Part shown: in pieces, positions 31,670 through 39,268 of the stretch | Layout: the number at the start of each line of letters is the position of its first letter | How positions within the stretch are numbered: position 1 is the first letter of the stretch | Source of the DNA: Kitasatospora sp. NBC_00374 | GTDB taxonomy: Bacteria > Actinomycetota > Actinomycetes > Streptomycetales > Streptomycetaceae | Length of the DNA: 64,000 nucleotides | Assembly: GCF_041434935.1 (NCBI RefSeq) | Contig: NZ_CP107964.1 | Span: 4,402,001-4,466,000, forward strand | Direction of reading: 5' to 3' | The notes under the pieces: model-generated | Told to the model about the DNA's origin: nothing | The model's database searches: none | What the model saw: the letters and a program-made list of their open reading frames with translations, nothing else | Position numbers and translations under genes: made by a program

Positions 31670-32416
31670 GTGTCCATGGACTCCGTCATGCTCGAATCCC
31701 CGACGCTGCGCCGAGAGCTCGCCCAACGGCTGGACGGCCGCACCGAGGCGCTCGACAGGGTCAAGGCGCTCACCCTGCTCCCGGACGGCCTTCACGTCAC
31801 CCTGCGGATGGCCGCGGACTACTTCGAGGTCGGGGAGGAGGCGGTCCGCAAGGTCTACCTCCGCCACCGCGAGGAGCTAAAGGCCAACGGAGCGTGCGTG
31901 CTCCGAGGCGCTGACCTGGAGACTTTTAAGAGGGACACGATGTCCCTCTATTCCAGGAGTTATCCACAGCCCCGTTCCGGGCTCGCCGTCCTCCCCCGGC
32001 GGGCCGTGCTGAACGTGGCGATGCTGCTGCGGGACAGCGAGGTCGCCCGGGCCGTGCGGCGTGAGCTCCTCGACGTCGCCGAGGGTGTCTGGCGGTCCGC
32101 GGCCGAAGGGCCGCAGGTGCCGGTGTTCCGGGCCCGGCCGTGGCCGCAGAGCCGGCTGCGGTGGGACGAGTACGAGCGGGCCGCGGCCGACCCGGCCGTC
32201 CGGGAGTGGCAGCGGAGGATCGACGGCGCGGAGCCGTTCGACCGGGTGGAGCTGCGGCTGCTCGCGATCGAACGCAGGCTGGACGCGGGGGACCGGGTGA
32301 TCGCGGCGATCGGGCAGCGGCTGTGCCGTCACGGGGACGACCTGCGGGCGGTCCGCGACGACCTGCGGATCCTGCGGCAGGAGGTGGCGGCCCGGCGTGG
32401 GCGCAGGCGGCCGTAG
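31670..32416 (+). CDS. Conserved hypothetical protein of phage-antirepressor/DNA-binding type
   Basis: About 248 residues from the GTG at 31670, 7 bp after GGAGGG; an ATG at 31655 would add five residues but has no site. The N-terminal part (DGLHVTLRMAADYFEVGEE, then KVYLRHREELKANG) looks like a small recognition domain. Next is VLPRRAVLNVAMLLRDSEVA, a segment I recall from uncharacterised phage and plasmid proteins sometimes listed as antirepressors. The C-terminus (about 170-245) is Arg-rich and probably coiled-coil. A perfect 9-bp inverted repeat (31929-31949) and a DnaA box (31960-31968) lie inside the gene. It is a single accessory gene between two tRNA genes. The function is not known. 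Confidence 0.6.
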   Translation: MSMDSVMLESPTLRRELAQRLDGRTEALDRVKALTLLPDGLHVTLRMAADYFEVGEEAVRKVYLRHREELKANGACVLRGADLETFKRDTMSLYSRSYPQPRSGLAVLPRRAVLNVAMLLRDSEVARAVRRELLDVAEGVWRSAAEGPQVPVFRARPWPQSRLRWDEYERAAADPAVREWQRRIDGAEPFDRVELRLLAIERRLDAGDRVIAAIGQRLCRHGDDLRAVRDDLRILRQEVAARRGRRRP

Positions 32417-32725
32417 CGGGGCGAGGGCGCGCCGCCGAGGACGAGGGTGGATCTGGTGGCCGGAACGGCGGTGGTGCGGCCGCCGAGCGGCCGGACAGGC
32501 CGTACGACAGAAGGCGCGGCGTCAATCCTGGGTGCGGATCGGTCGGTTGGACCGGGCAGTGGCACCTCTTGAACGGGTTACCGGTGTGTATCATCGGCCG
32601 CAAGGCGGTCTCCAGCACGGCCGCTGGTTCGTGCTCGTACACCCAAGGGTTCGTGGGCGGTGCCTCCCGGCCGGGACGGCGGGCCGACGATCCGCTACTG
32701 CAAGCAAGAAGGACGAGGTCCCGCG
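32417..32725. other. Gene-free stretch upstream of DLW-39 gene
   Basis: 309 bp with no supported gene. The segment around 32570-32600 (TTGAAC near 32573, TATCAT near 32588) is more AT-rich than its surroundings and may contain the promoter of the small downstream gene, though the 14-15 bp spacing is short. Confidence 0.35.
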
Positions 32726-32854
32726 GTGAAGAAGCTCCTCCTGGTCGCCCTGGTCGCCCTCGGCGGCTTCTTTGTCTACCGTCAGGTTCAGGCCGACCGC
32801 GCCGAGCAGGACCTGTGGACCGAGGCCACCGACCCGGTTCCGGCCGGCCGCTGA
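32726..32854 (+). CDS. DLW-39 family small membrane protein
   Basis: A 42-residue protein from the GTG at 32726. It has an N-terminal hydrophobic segment KKLLLVALVALGGFFVYRQV and the family signature DRAEQDLWTEATDPV, containing the Asp-Leu-Trp for which DLW-39 is named. The family is found in actinobacteria near tRNA-Ile/tRNA-Ala downstream of gyrA. Function is unknown; a single membrane helix with a short exposed tail is predicted. Confidence 0.88.
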   Translation: MKKLLLVALVALGGFFVYRQVQADRAEQDLWTEATDPVPAGR

Positions 32855-33015
32855 GGCCTGCGAACGATCTTTCGGGGCCGGTTTTCCGGCCTCCCACGGG
32901 TCGGCCCCGGTCCATCGGCCGGGGCCGGTCCGCGCTCTCCCGGATGCCTGCCGGTCCGACTCGACGGCCCGCGCAAGATTTGTTCCGGGAGCGGGTACGC
33001 TAGTGCCCAGAACGC

Positions 33016-33088
33016 GGGGCTTTAGCTCAGTTGGTAGAGCGCTGTCTTTGCATGGCAGATGTCAGGAGTTCGAATCTCCTAAGCTCCA
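33016..33088 (+). tRNA. tRNA-Ala (TGC anticodon)
   Basis: A 73-nt cloverleaf. The acceptor GGGGCTT pairs with AAGCTCC (one G-T), the anticodon loop is TTTGCAT (TGC), and the T-arm contains GTTCGAATC. CCA is not encoded. Confidence 0.98.
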
Positions 33089-33098
33089 CAGCCGCGGC

Positions 33099-33128
33099 GG
33101 CCGCTGACCTGGTACCAGGTCAGCGGCC
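33099..33128 (+). terminator. tRNA-Ala terminator
   Basis: A 30-bp perfect palindrome (GGCCGCTGACCTGGT and its complement) with no unpaired loop bases, 10 bp after tRNA-Ala, followed by GTTTG. It also faces the 3' end of the convergent DUF5324 gene. Confidence 0.8.
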
Positions 33129-33176
33129 GTTTGCCGTTTCCGCGGGTCGGCGAGGCCGGTGCCGTCGCCGGTGCCG

Positions 33177-33992
33177 TCAGTGCGGCTTGCGCGGGTCGTG
33201 CGGCTTGGGGCGGTCGTCGCCGGGCCGGTGGTCCGCCTCGTCGGGGTGGGACTCGGTGTTCTCCTGGCCGGAGGCGGGCCGGGTGGATCCGATCGGGGTG
33301 GAGCCGTTCACCAGCGTGGCGTCCCCGGCAGTCGGGCCGGTGGCCGGGGACGACGGCTCCGGGGGCTCGACCAGCCATTCGGGGTTGCTCTGCTTGCGGT
33401 ACCAGTGCCAGACCAGCACCCCGCTGCCGATCGCCACGGTGCCGGCGACCGCCAGGCCGGTGGCCCAGCCGTGCCGGTGCTGCCTCTTGATGTTCTTGGC
33501 GGCCAGCTCGCTGATCTCGGCCGCCGTCACGTTGCCGTGCAGGGCGGTCAGCGCGGCGGCGCCGCGGAGCTGCGCCTCCTGGGCGAACGGGCCGACGGTG
33601 GCGCGGGCGCTGTCGACCGCGCCGGTGACCTTGGGGACCACCGTGGTCCTGGCCTGCTCGGTGGTCCGGGCCGCCGAGAGCCTGGCGGCCAGTGCGGCCT
33701 CCTGGGCCCGGTGGACGGCCTTCAGGGTGGTCTGCTGGGCATGCGGGGGCAGGCCGGCGAAGGCCTGCTCCAGCTGCGGTACGACGTGCCTGGCGTACTG
33801 GGTGCGGGCGGCCTGCGCGGCGCTGACGGCGCCCGTCCTGGCCCGGTCGCCGGCGGCGGCCGCCTTGGGGCCGAGCACCTGCTTGGCCTCGCCGGCGTAG
33901 TGCAGGGCGGTGTCCTTGGCGGTGACGGCGTAGGGCGCGAGGGCTTCCTTCGTCCGGTCGGCAGTCTCCCGCGCTGAGTCCAAACGGGTCAC
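33177..33992 (-). CDS. DUF5324 family protein
   Basis: About 271 residues from the GTG at 33992, preceded by GAGGAGGAG; the frame extends upstream to 34073 without a site. Residues 1-180 are Ala/Arg/Thr-rich, heptad-like and probably form long helices (RLDSARETADRTKEALAPY). A single transmembrane helix (WATGLAVAGTVAIGSGVLVW) follows, and the C-terminus is disordered, Pro/Asp/His-rich. This layout and the position between tRNA-Ala and ppiA identify DUF5324, a streptomycete-conserved family without a known function. Confidence 0.85.
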   Translation of the reverse strand: MTRLDSARETADRTKEALAPYAVTAKDTALHYAGEAKQVLGPKAAAAGDRARTGAVSAAQAARTQYARHVVPQLEQAFAGLPPHAQQTTLKAVHRAQEAALAARLSAARTTEQARTTVVPKVTGAVDSARATVGPFAQEAQLRGAAALTALHGNVTAAEISELAAKNIKRQHRHGWATGLAVAGTVAIGSGVLVWHWYRKQSNPEWLVEPPEPSSPATGPTAGDATLVNGSTPIGSTRPASGQENTESHPDEADHRPGDDRPKPHDPRKPH

Positions 33993-34147
33993 GAGCTTCT
34001 CCTCCTCGGTGGCGTCCTGTATGCACCTTTCCACCTGTTTGGAGATCATGCATGGCGTTCTGGGCCCGGGCACGCCGGGCTGAGCCGTCTGCGGGGGGCG
34101 TGGGATGATTTTCGCGTTAGTGACACCGGAGAGAAGAAGGCATTTCC

Positions 34148-34672
34148 GTGACCCAGGACCTGACCGCCACCCTGAAGACCAACCGCGGTGACATCGTGGT
34201 CAAGCTCTTCCCGAACCACGCCCCGAAGACGGTGGCGAACTTCGTGGAGCTGGCTGAGGGAACTCGCGAGTGGGTCGACCCCCGGACCGGCCAGAAGTCC
34301 GACGCGCCGCTGTACGACGGCACCGTGTTCCACCGGGTGATCGGCGACTTCATGATCCAGGGCGGTGACCCGCTGGGCACCGGCACGGGTGGCCCGGGCT
34401 ACCGGTTCGCCGACGAGTTCCACCCCGACCTCGCCTTCACCAAGCCGTTCCTGCTCGCGATGGCCAACTCGGGCCCGGGCACCAACGGCTCGCAGTTCTT
34501 CATCACGGTCGCGCCGACCGCCTGGCTGACCCGCAAGCACACCATCTTCGGCGAGGTCGTCGACCCGGCCGGTCGGGCCGTCGTCGAGCAGATCTCGAAG
34601 TCCCCGACCCGGCCGGGCGACCGCCCGCTGGAGGACGTGGTGATCGAGTCCGTGGTCATCACCCGCGGCTGA
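34148..34672 (+). CDS. ppiA: Peptidylprolyl isomerase, cyclophilin type
   Basis: A 174-residue cytoplasmic cyclophilin that speeds cis-trans isomerisation of Xaa-Pro bonds. Active-site segments are FHRVIGDFMIQGGDPLGTGT, then MANSGPGTNGSQFFIT and KHTIFGEVV. There is no signal peptide. The GTG at 34148 follows GGAGAGAAG. The protein is divergent from the DUF5324 gene, so a promoter lies between 33993 and 34147. PpiA is conserved near the origin in many actinobacteria. Confidence 0.96.
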   Translation: MTQDLTATLKTNRGDIVVKLFPNHAPKTVANFVELAEGTREWVDPRTGQKSDAPLYDGTVFHRVIGDFMIQGGDPLGTGTGGPGYRFADEFHPDLAFTKPFLLAMANSGPGTNGSQFFITVAPTAWLTRKHTIFGEVVDPAGRAVVEQISKSPTRPGDRPLEDVVIESVVITRG

Positions 34673-34753
34673 CTCCGCACGGCGTAGCCTGGACGGTCCC
34701 GGCGCCCCCTGCTCGCGGGTGGGCGGCCGGGATCCGTCATGAGGAGGTACCGG

Positions 34754-35638
34754 ATGCTTCCCGGCTCGTCGAACGGCCCCGGGCCCGGGATCGGGGGTGG
34801 TGCACCGGTCTGCTACCGGCATCCCGACCGGGAGACCGGGGTGTCCTGCGCCCGCTGTGGCCGACCGGTCTGCCCGGACTGCATGACCGGGGCCGCGGTG
34901 GGCTTCCAGTGCCCGGAGTGCGTCCGCGGCGGGGTCCAGCAGAGCCGTCCGGCGGCCACGCGGTTCGCTGCCCACCCGATGGTGGCCGGGGCGCCGGTGA
35001 CGGTCACACTGGCCGCGCTGAACCTGCTGGTGTTCCTGGTCACCCAGTATCTGGCGCCGTCCTGGCAGATGCGGCTGGGGCTTTACAGCTACGTCCCCGT
35101 GCCGGGGCTGTCGGTCGGTGTCGCGGCCGGGCCCTCGGAGTGGTACCGGCTGCTGACCTCGATGTTCGTGCACGCGGGCTTTCTGCACGTGGCGACCAAC
35201 CTGGTGAGCCTGATCGTGCTCGGACCGCCACTGGAGCGGGTGCTGGGGCGGCTGCGGTTCCTGGGCCTCTATCTGCTGTCCGGGCTGGCCGGGAACGCGC
35301 TGGCCTTCCTGGTCTCCGGCGGCGCGCTCTACTCGGTGGGTGCCTCGGGCGCGATCTTCGGTCTGTTGGGGGCCACGGTGGTGCTGGTGCGCTTCAACCG
35401 GGCGCCGCTCGGGCCGGTCGTGGCCCTGCTGGTGTTCAACCTGGTGGTGACCTTCTCGGTCAGCTGGATCGACTGGCGGGCGCACATCGGCGGCCTGGTG
35501 GCCGGGGCCGCGATGGCGGCTGGGCTGGTGTACGCCCCGCGGGCACACCGCGTGCTGGTCCAGGGGCTGACGGCGGCCGCCGTCCTGGCCGTGGTGGTGG
35601 GGACGGTCGTGGTGGGGACGGCACGTCTCGGAGGGTAG
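34754..35638 (+). CDS. Rhomboid family intramembrane serine protease with N-terminal zinc-binding domain
   Basis: 294 residues from the ATG at 34754, behind GAGGAGG; an ATG at 34739 lies before that site. The N-terminus has a B-box-like Cys/His cluster (CYRHPDRETGVSCARCGRPV, then CPDC and CPEC) likely to bind zinc. Six to seven membrane helices follow. The catalytic Ser lies in SVGASGAIFG (GxSG) and the catalytic His in HIGGLVAGAAM. HxxxN-type residues are seen in HVATNLVSL. It cleaves transmembrane substrates; none is indicated here. Confidence 0.94.
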   Translation: MLPGSSNGPGPGIGGGAPVCYRHPDRETGVSCARCGRPVCPDCMTGAAVGFQCPECVRGGVQQSRPAATRFAAHPMVAGAPVTVTLAALNLLVFLVTQYLAPSWQMRLGLYSYVPVPGLSVGVAAGPSEWYRLLTSMFVHAGFLHVATNLVSLIVLGPPLERVLGRLRFLGLYLLSGLAGNALAFLVSGGALYSVGASGAIFGLLGATVVLVRFNRAPLGPVVALLVFNLVVTFSVSWIDWRAHIGGLVAGAAMAAGLVYAPRAHRVLVQGLTAAAVLAVVVGTVVVGTARLGG

Positions 35639-35819
35639 TTGTCCACAGTGGGCGCGCGGTTGTGCACAGTGGGTGTGCGCGCCGGGTGCCGAATGGCATG
35701 TCTACGCGCGTCCAACTGGTCTTTGGGTCATCCGGGCAGGAGTCGGGGCGCAATTCCCCGGCCTGAGTTATCCACAGGTTCGATCGACTTTTCCCCAGTG
35801 TGGATAACTGTGTGGATAA
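35639..35819. promoter_or_regulatory. DnaA-box cluster outside oriC
   Basis: Sites are TTGTCCACA (35639-35647, overlapping the rhomboid stop region), TTGTGCACA (35660-35668), TTATCCACA (35768-35776, +) and two perfect TTATCCACA on the minus strand (35799-35807 and 35811-35819). Four of the five are perfect 9-mers, about 16 kb right of oriC. The 272-bp region between the convergent rhomboid and crgA genes contains no gene. Confidence 0.75.
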
Positions 35820-35910
35820 ACATATGGTCGAGACCTGTGGTGGCACGCCGAAACACCGCCCCGGGGTCACGCCGAGGCGGTGCAGGGTGGGACGGGGGAG
35901 CGGCCGAGGC

Positions 35911-36162
35911 CTACTTCCACTGGGTGGAGACGCCGAAGCCCGCCGCGATGAAACCGAAACCGGCCAGAATGTTCCAGTTGCCCCAGCTTGCCACCGGCCA
36001 GCTGCCGCTGGTCACGTAGTAGGTGACGATCCAGACCAGGCCGATGAGAAAGAACGCCAGCATGAGCGGGGCGACCCAGCTCCGGCCGGAGCTGATCTTC
36101 ACCGCGGTCGCGGCGGACGGCGGCGTGTAGTCGTCCTTCTTGCGGACTCGAGACTTCGGCAC
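35911..36162 (-). CDS. crgA: Cell division protein CrgA
   Basis: An 83-residue membrane protein beginning [15 protein letters not shown] at the GTG at 36162, behind AGGAGAG. There are two transmembrane helices ([19 protein letters not shown] and [17 protein letters not shown]). CrgA coordinates growth and septation: in Streptomyces it inhibits premature FtsZ ring formation, and in mycobacteria it links FtsZ, FtsI and others. Length and termini match the family. Confidence 0.97.
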   Translation of the reverse strand: MPKSRVRKKDDYTPPSAATAVKISSGRSWVAPLMLAFFLIGLVWIVTYYVTSGSWPVASWGNWNILAGFGFIAAGFGVSTQWK

Positions 36163-36366
36163 GAGGGACTCTCCTGTCGATGCGCTGTGACCGCGCGGGG
36201 TGCAGCGGGAAAGCGGGCGGCTGTGGGGACCGGATCCGTACGGCGGGCCGTCAGCCGGCACGTACCTCGGGGCGCGCCCGCTGTCGTGCCGGGAGCAGCA
36301 CTCCGCACATGCCACCGGCGTCCGTTAGCGTAGTGGCTCGCCGGGTGTTAAGGAGATAAGGGTACG

Positions 36367-37134
36367 GTGCCGAATTCCACGATTCCCCCTGAGTCCGGCC
36401 CTGCGCGCACCGGCGGGACCCGAATTGTCGGACGTGCCCTGACCTGCGCCGTCTTCGCGCTCGCCGGACTGCTCTTCTACATCAGCGCGCAGACCGCCCA
36501 GGGCACCGATCTGCGCACCGACAACTCGCTGCTCAAGCTCAGCGACGTGATACGCGAGCGCAGCGCGCAGAACCAGCAGCTCCAGGCCCAGGTCGGCGAG
36601 CTCCAGGACCGTACCGACGCACTGGCCCAGCAGCAGGGCAGCCCCGCCGACACCGACCGGTTGGACGCCCTCCAGCAGGCCGCCGGGCTGGAGGCACTGC
36701 GCGGCCCGGGGTTGACGGTCACCCTCAACGACGCGCCGCCGAACGCGACCGCGCGGATCCCGAACGTGCCGGAGCCGGACGTCAACGACCTGGTCATCCA
36801 CCAGCAGGACATCCAGGCGGTGGTCAACGCCCTGTGGCGGGGCGGCGCCGAGGGCATCCAGGTGATGGACCAGCGGCTGATCTCCACCAGTGCCGTCCGC
36901 TGCGTCGGAAACACCCTGCTGCTCCAGGGACGGGTCTACTCCCCGCCGTACGTGATCAGGGCGGTCGGGAAGACGGAAGCGCTGCGCTCGGCCCTGGACA
37001 GCGATCCGGCGATCAAGCGCTACCTGCAGTACGTGGTGGCGTACGGGCTGGGCTGGAAGGTCCAGGAGAACACCGAGCTGACCCTGCCCGGCTACGCGGG
37101 CTCGGCCGACCTGCGCTCGGCCGAGGGCCAGTAG
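36367..37134 (+). CDS. DUF881 family protein
   Basis: A 255-residue protein anchored by one N-terminal helix (LTCAVFALAGLLFYISAQTA), followed by a short coiled-coil (RERSAQNQQLQAQVGELQDR) and the extracytoplasmic DUF881 domain (GPGLTVTLNDAPPN, VIHQQDIQAVVNALWRGGAE, NTLLLQGRVYSPPYVI). DUF881 proteins are common in Gram-positive cell-division regions, but their function is not established. The GTG at 36367 follows AGGAGATAAGG. It is divergent from crgA. Confidence 0.9.
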   Translation: MPNSTIPPESGPARTGGTRIVGRALTCAVFALAGLLFYISAQTAQGTDLRTDNSLLKLSDVIRERSAQNQQLQAQVGELQDRTDALAQQQGSPADTDRLDALQQAAGLEALRGPGLTVTLNDAPPNATARIPNVPEPDVNDLVIHQQDIQAVVNALWRGGAEGIQVMDQRLISTSAVRCVGNTLLLQGRVYSPPYVIRAVGKTEALRSALDSDPAIKRYLQYVVAYGLGWKVQENTELTLPGYAGSADLRSAEGQ

Positions 37135-37298
37135 CAGGCCCGGCCCGTGACGGCCCGGCCGGCGGCGGACCGGGGGGCGGACGGGCCGCCGGCGGGAACC
37201 GGACGGAGTCCGCCCGTTGTCCACCAGGGTGATATGCGCGGTACGGACCCGGACGGCGGTCTACTCTGGATCCCGACCTGAACCTCGCGAGGAGCACC

Positions 37299-37469
37299 AT
37301 GTACGGCTGGATCTGGCGGCATCTGCCGGGCAACACCCCGATCCGGGCGGTCATCGCGCTGCTGCTCGTCCTCGGGATCGTCTATGTCCTGTTCCAGTAC
37401 GTCTTCCCGTGGGCCGAGCCGCTGCTGCCCTTCGGTAACGTCACCGTGGACGAGGGCGGTACCGGCTGA
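37299..37469 (+). CDS. Small conserved membrane protein (56 aa)
   Basis: The ATG at 37299 follows GCGAGGAGCACC and opens a 56-residue frame ending in TGA at 37467-37469. It starts MYGWIWRHLPGNTPIRAV, has one strong transmembrane helix (VIALLLVLGIVYVLFQYVF) and ends in PWAEPLLPFGNVTVDEGGTG. I recall similar short proteins at the same place (between DUF881 and pabA genes) in other streptomycetes, which supports it as real. No function is known. Confidence 0.8.
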   Translation: MYGWIWRHLPGNTPIRAVIALLLVLGIVYVLFQYVFPWAEPLLPFGNVTVDEGGTG

Positions 37470-37523
37470 CGCCGGGCCAGACCGTCTCCCCCGCCTGCCC
37501 GACTCTGCATCAGGAGTAGCGCG

Positions 37524-38183
37524 ATGACCTCCGGCCGCCCGCCCCGGATCCTCGTGGTCGACAACTACGACAGCTTCGTCTTCAACCTCGTCCAGTACCT
37601 CTACCAGCTCGGTGCCACCTGCGAGGTGGTCCGCAACGACGAGGTGACGGTCGATCACGCGGTGCTCCGCGACGGTGACCAGGGCTTCGACGGGGTGCTG
37701 CTGTCCCCCGGCCCGGGGACGCCGGAGGAGGCCGGGGTCTGCGTGGAGATGGTGCACCGCTGCGCGTCGATCGGGCTGCCGGTCTTCGGGGTGTGCCTGG
37801 GCCTGCAGTCGATCGCGGTGGCGTACGGCGCGGTCGTCGGCCGGGCACCGGAGTTGCTGCACGGCAAGACCTCACCGGTCACCCACGAGGACGGCGGGGT
37901 GTTCGAGGGGCTGCCCTCGCCGCTGACCGCCACCCGGTACCACTCGCTGGCGGTCGACCCGGCGACGGTGCCGGACACCCTGGTGGTCACCGCGCAGACC
38001 GAGAGCGGCGTGATCATGGGCCTGCGCCACCGCGACCTGCTGGTCGAGGGCGTGCAGTTCCACCCGGAGTCGGTGCTGACCGAGGGCGGCCACCGGATGC
38101 TGGCGAACTGGCTGGCGGAGTGCGGGTTCGCCGAAGCCGTGGGCCGTTCGGCCGGGCTCGCCCCGGTGATCGGGCGAGGCTGA
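37524..38183 (+). CDS. pabA: Aminodeoxychorismate/anthranilate synthase component II (glutamine amidotransferase)
   Basis: A 219-residue class I glutamine amidotransferase. It has ILVVDNYDSFVFNLVQYL at the N-terminus, LLSPGPGTPEEAGV, the nucleophile Cys in VFGVCLGLQSIAVAYG and the His-Glu pair in VQFHPESVLTEGG. It supplies ammonia to a chorismate-using partner (PabB or TrpE), which is not encoded nearby. The isolated placement next to sortase and pknB genes is conserved in streptomycetes. The split between folate and tryptophan roles cannot be decided here. Confidence 0.93.
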   Translation: MTSGRPPRILVVDNYDSFVFNLVQYLYQLGATCEVVRNDEVTVDHAVLRDGDQGFDGVLLSPGPGTPEEAGVCVEMVHRCASIGLPVFGVCLGLQSIAVAYGAVVGRAPELLHGKTSPVTHEDGGVFEGLPSPLTATRYHSLAVDPATVPDTLVVTAQTESGVIMGLRHRDLLVEGVQFHPESVLTEGGHRMLANWLAECGFAEAVGRSAGLAPVIGRG

Positions 38184-38187
38184 GCGG

Positions 38188-39189
38188 GTGACGGCGGTAC
38201 GCCCGGAGGGCAACACCCAGCGGCCCGGCGACGGCGGCGACGAGGCGCCCGGCACGGGGGACTGGGGTGTGTACGAGCAGGCCGGCGGCCCCGGCGCGGC
38301 CTCGCCGTTCGACCGGCTGCCGGCGAGCGAGCAGACCATGAAGCTGCGGGTGGTGCCGGCGGCCGACGCGGCCGCGGACCCGGACGCCGCGGGCGGGCGC
38401 CCTGCACGACGGGCGGAGGGCCGGACGGCGCTGCGCTCGGGCACCGGGCGGCGCCGGGCGTCCGGCCCGCGGCGGGGGCCGCGGCAGCGGCCCAAGGAGT
38501 CCAAGCTGGTGGTCGCCGCCCGGATGGTCGGCGAGCTGTTCATCACGCTCGGCCTGGTGATGCTGCTCTTCGTGTCGTACCAGCTGTGGTGGACCAACGT
38601 GCAGGCCGACGCGGCCGCCGACGGCACCCGCAACCAGCTCGAACAGCAGTGGGCCCAGCCGCAGCAGTCGCCCGCGCCGGGCGTGGAGGTGCCGAAGGAG
38701 CCGGGCAAGTTCGAGCCGGGCCAGGGTTTCGCGATCGTCTACATCCCCAAGCTCGGCCTCAAATACCCGATCGCCGAGGGCACCAACAAGCAGCAGGTGC
38801 TCGACAAGGGCCTGGTCGGCCACTACACCGGCACCGCGATGCCGGCGGACAAGGCCGGGAACTTCGCGATCGCCGCGCACCGTACCACCCACGGCCAGCC
38901 GTTCCGCAAGATCGGCGAGCTGAAGCCCGGGGACAAGATCGTGGTGGAGACCTCGACCACCTTCTACACCTACGAGGTCGCCGGCGGGATCCCGGAGACC
39001 CCGCCGAACAACGTGTCGGTGATCCAGCCGGTCCCGAAGGGCTCCCCGTTCACCCAGGCGGGCCGGTACATCACGTTGACGACCTGCACCCCCGAGTTCA
39101 GCGCCCGAGGCCGGCTGATCGTCTTCGGCAAGCTGGCCGGGGAGCAGCCGAGGGCCCAGGGGCAGCCGGCCGCCCTGGCCGGGAACTAG
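38188..39189 (+). CDS. Class E sortase
   Basis: A 333-residue membrane-anchored transpeptidase attaching secreted proteins with LAxTG-type signals to the cell wall. A disordered N-terminal region of about 105 residues (cytoplasmic) precedes the transmembrane helix LFITLGLVMLLFVSYQLWW. The sortase domain has the catalytic His in FAIAAHRTTHG, the Cys in ITLTTCTPEF and the Arg in SARGRLIVFG. It begins 4 bp after pabA. Class E is the typical streptomycete housekeeping-like class needed for chaplin display. Confidence 0.95.
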   Translation: MTAVRPEGNTQRPGDGGDEAPGTGDWGVYEQAGGPGAASPFDRLPASEQTMKLRVVPAADAAADPDAAGGRPARRAEGRTALRSGTGRRRASGPRRGPRQRPKESKLVVAARMVGELFITLGLVMLLFVSYQLWWTNVQADAAADGTRNQLEQQWAQPQQSPAPGVEVPKEPGKFEPGQGFAIVYIPKLGLKYPIAEGTNKQQVLDKGLVGHYTGTAMPADKAGNFAIAAHRTTHGQPFRKIGELKPGDKIVVETSTTFYTYEVAGGIPETPPNNVSVIQPVPKGSPFTQAGRYITLTTCTPEFSARGRLIVFGKLAGEQPRAQGQPAALAGN

Positions 39190-39199
39190 GTCCGGACGG

Positions 39200-39243
39200 C
39201 AGCCGGGAGCCGGGCGGGAGCCAGCCGGGAGCCGGGCGGGAGC
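39200..39243. repeat. 22-bp perfect tandem duplication
   Basis: Two identical adjacent 22-bp copies (39200-39221, 39222-39243) in the short gap between the convergent sortase and GlxA-type regulator genes. Probably a replication-slippage product. Confidence 0.9.
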
Positions 39244-39268
39244 ACGGCGGCAGGCGGGCGGGGCGGGG

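Noticed and set aside
31226-33088. Integrative element between tRNA-Ile and tRNA-Ala
   Set aside because: No integrase and no direct repeat of either tRNA 3' end was found; only one unusual gene lies between them.
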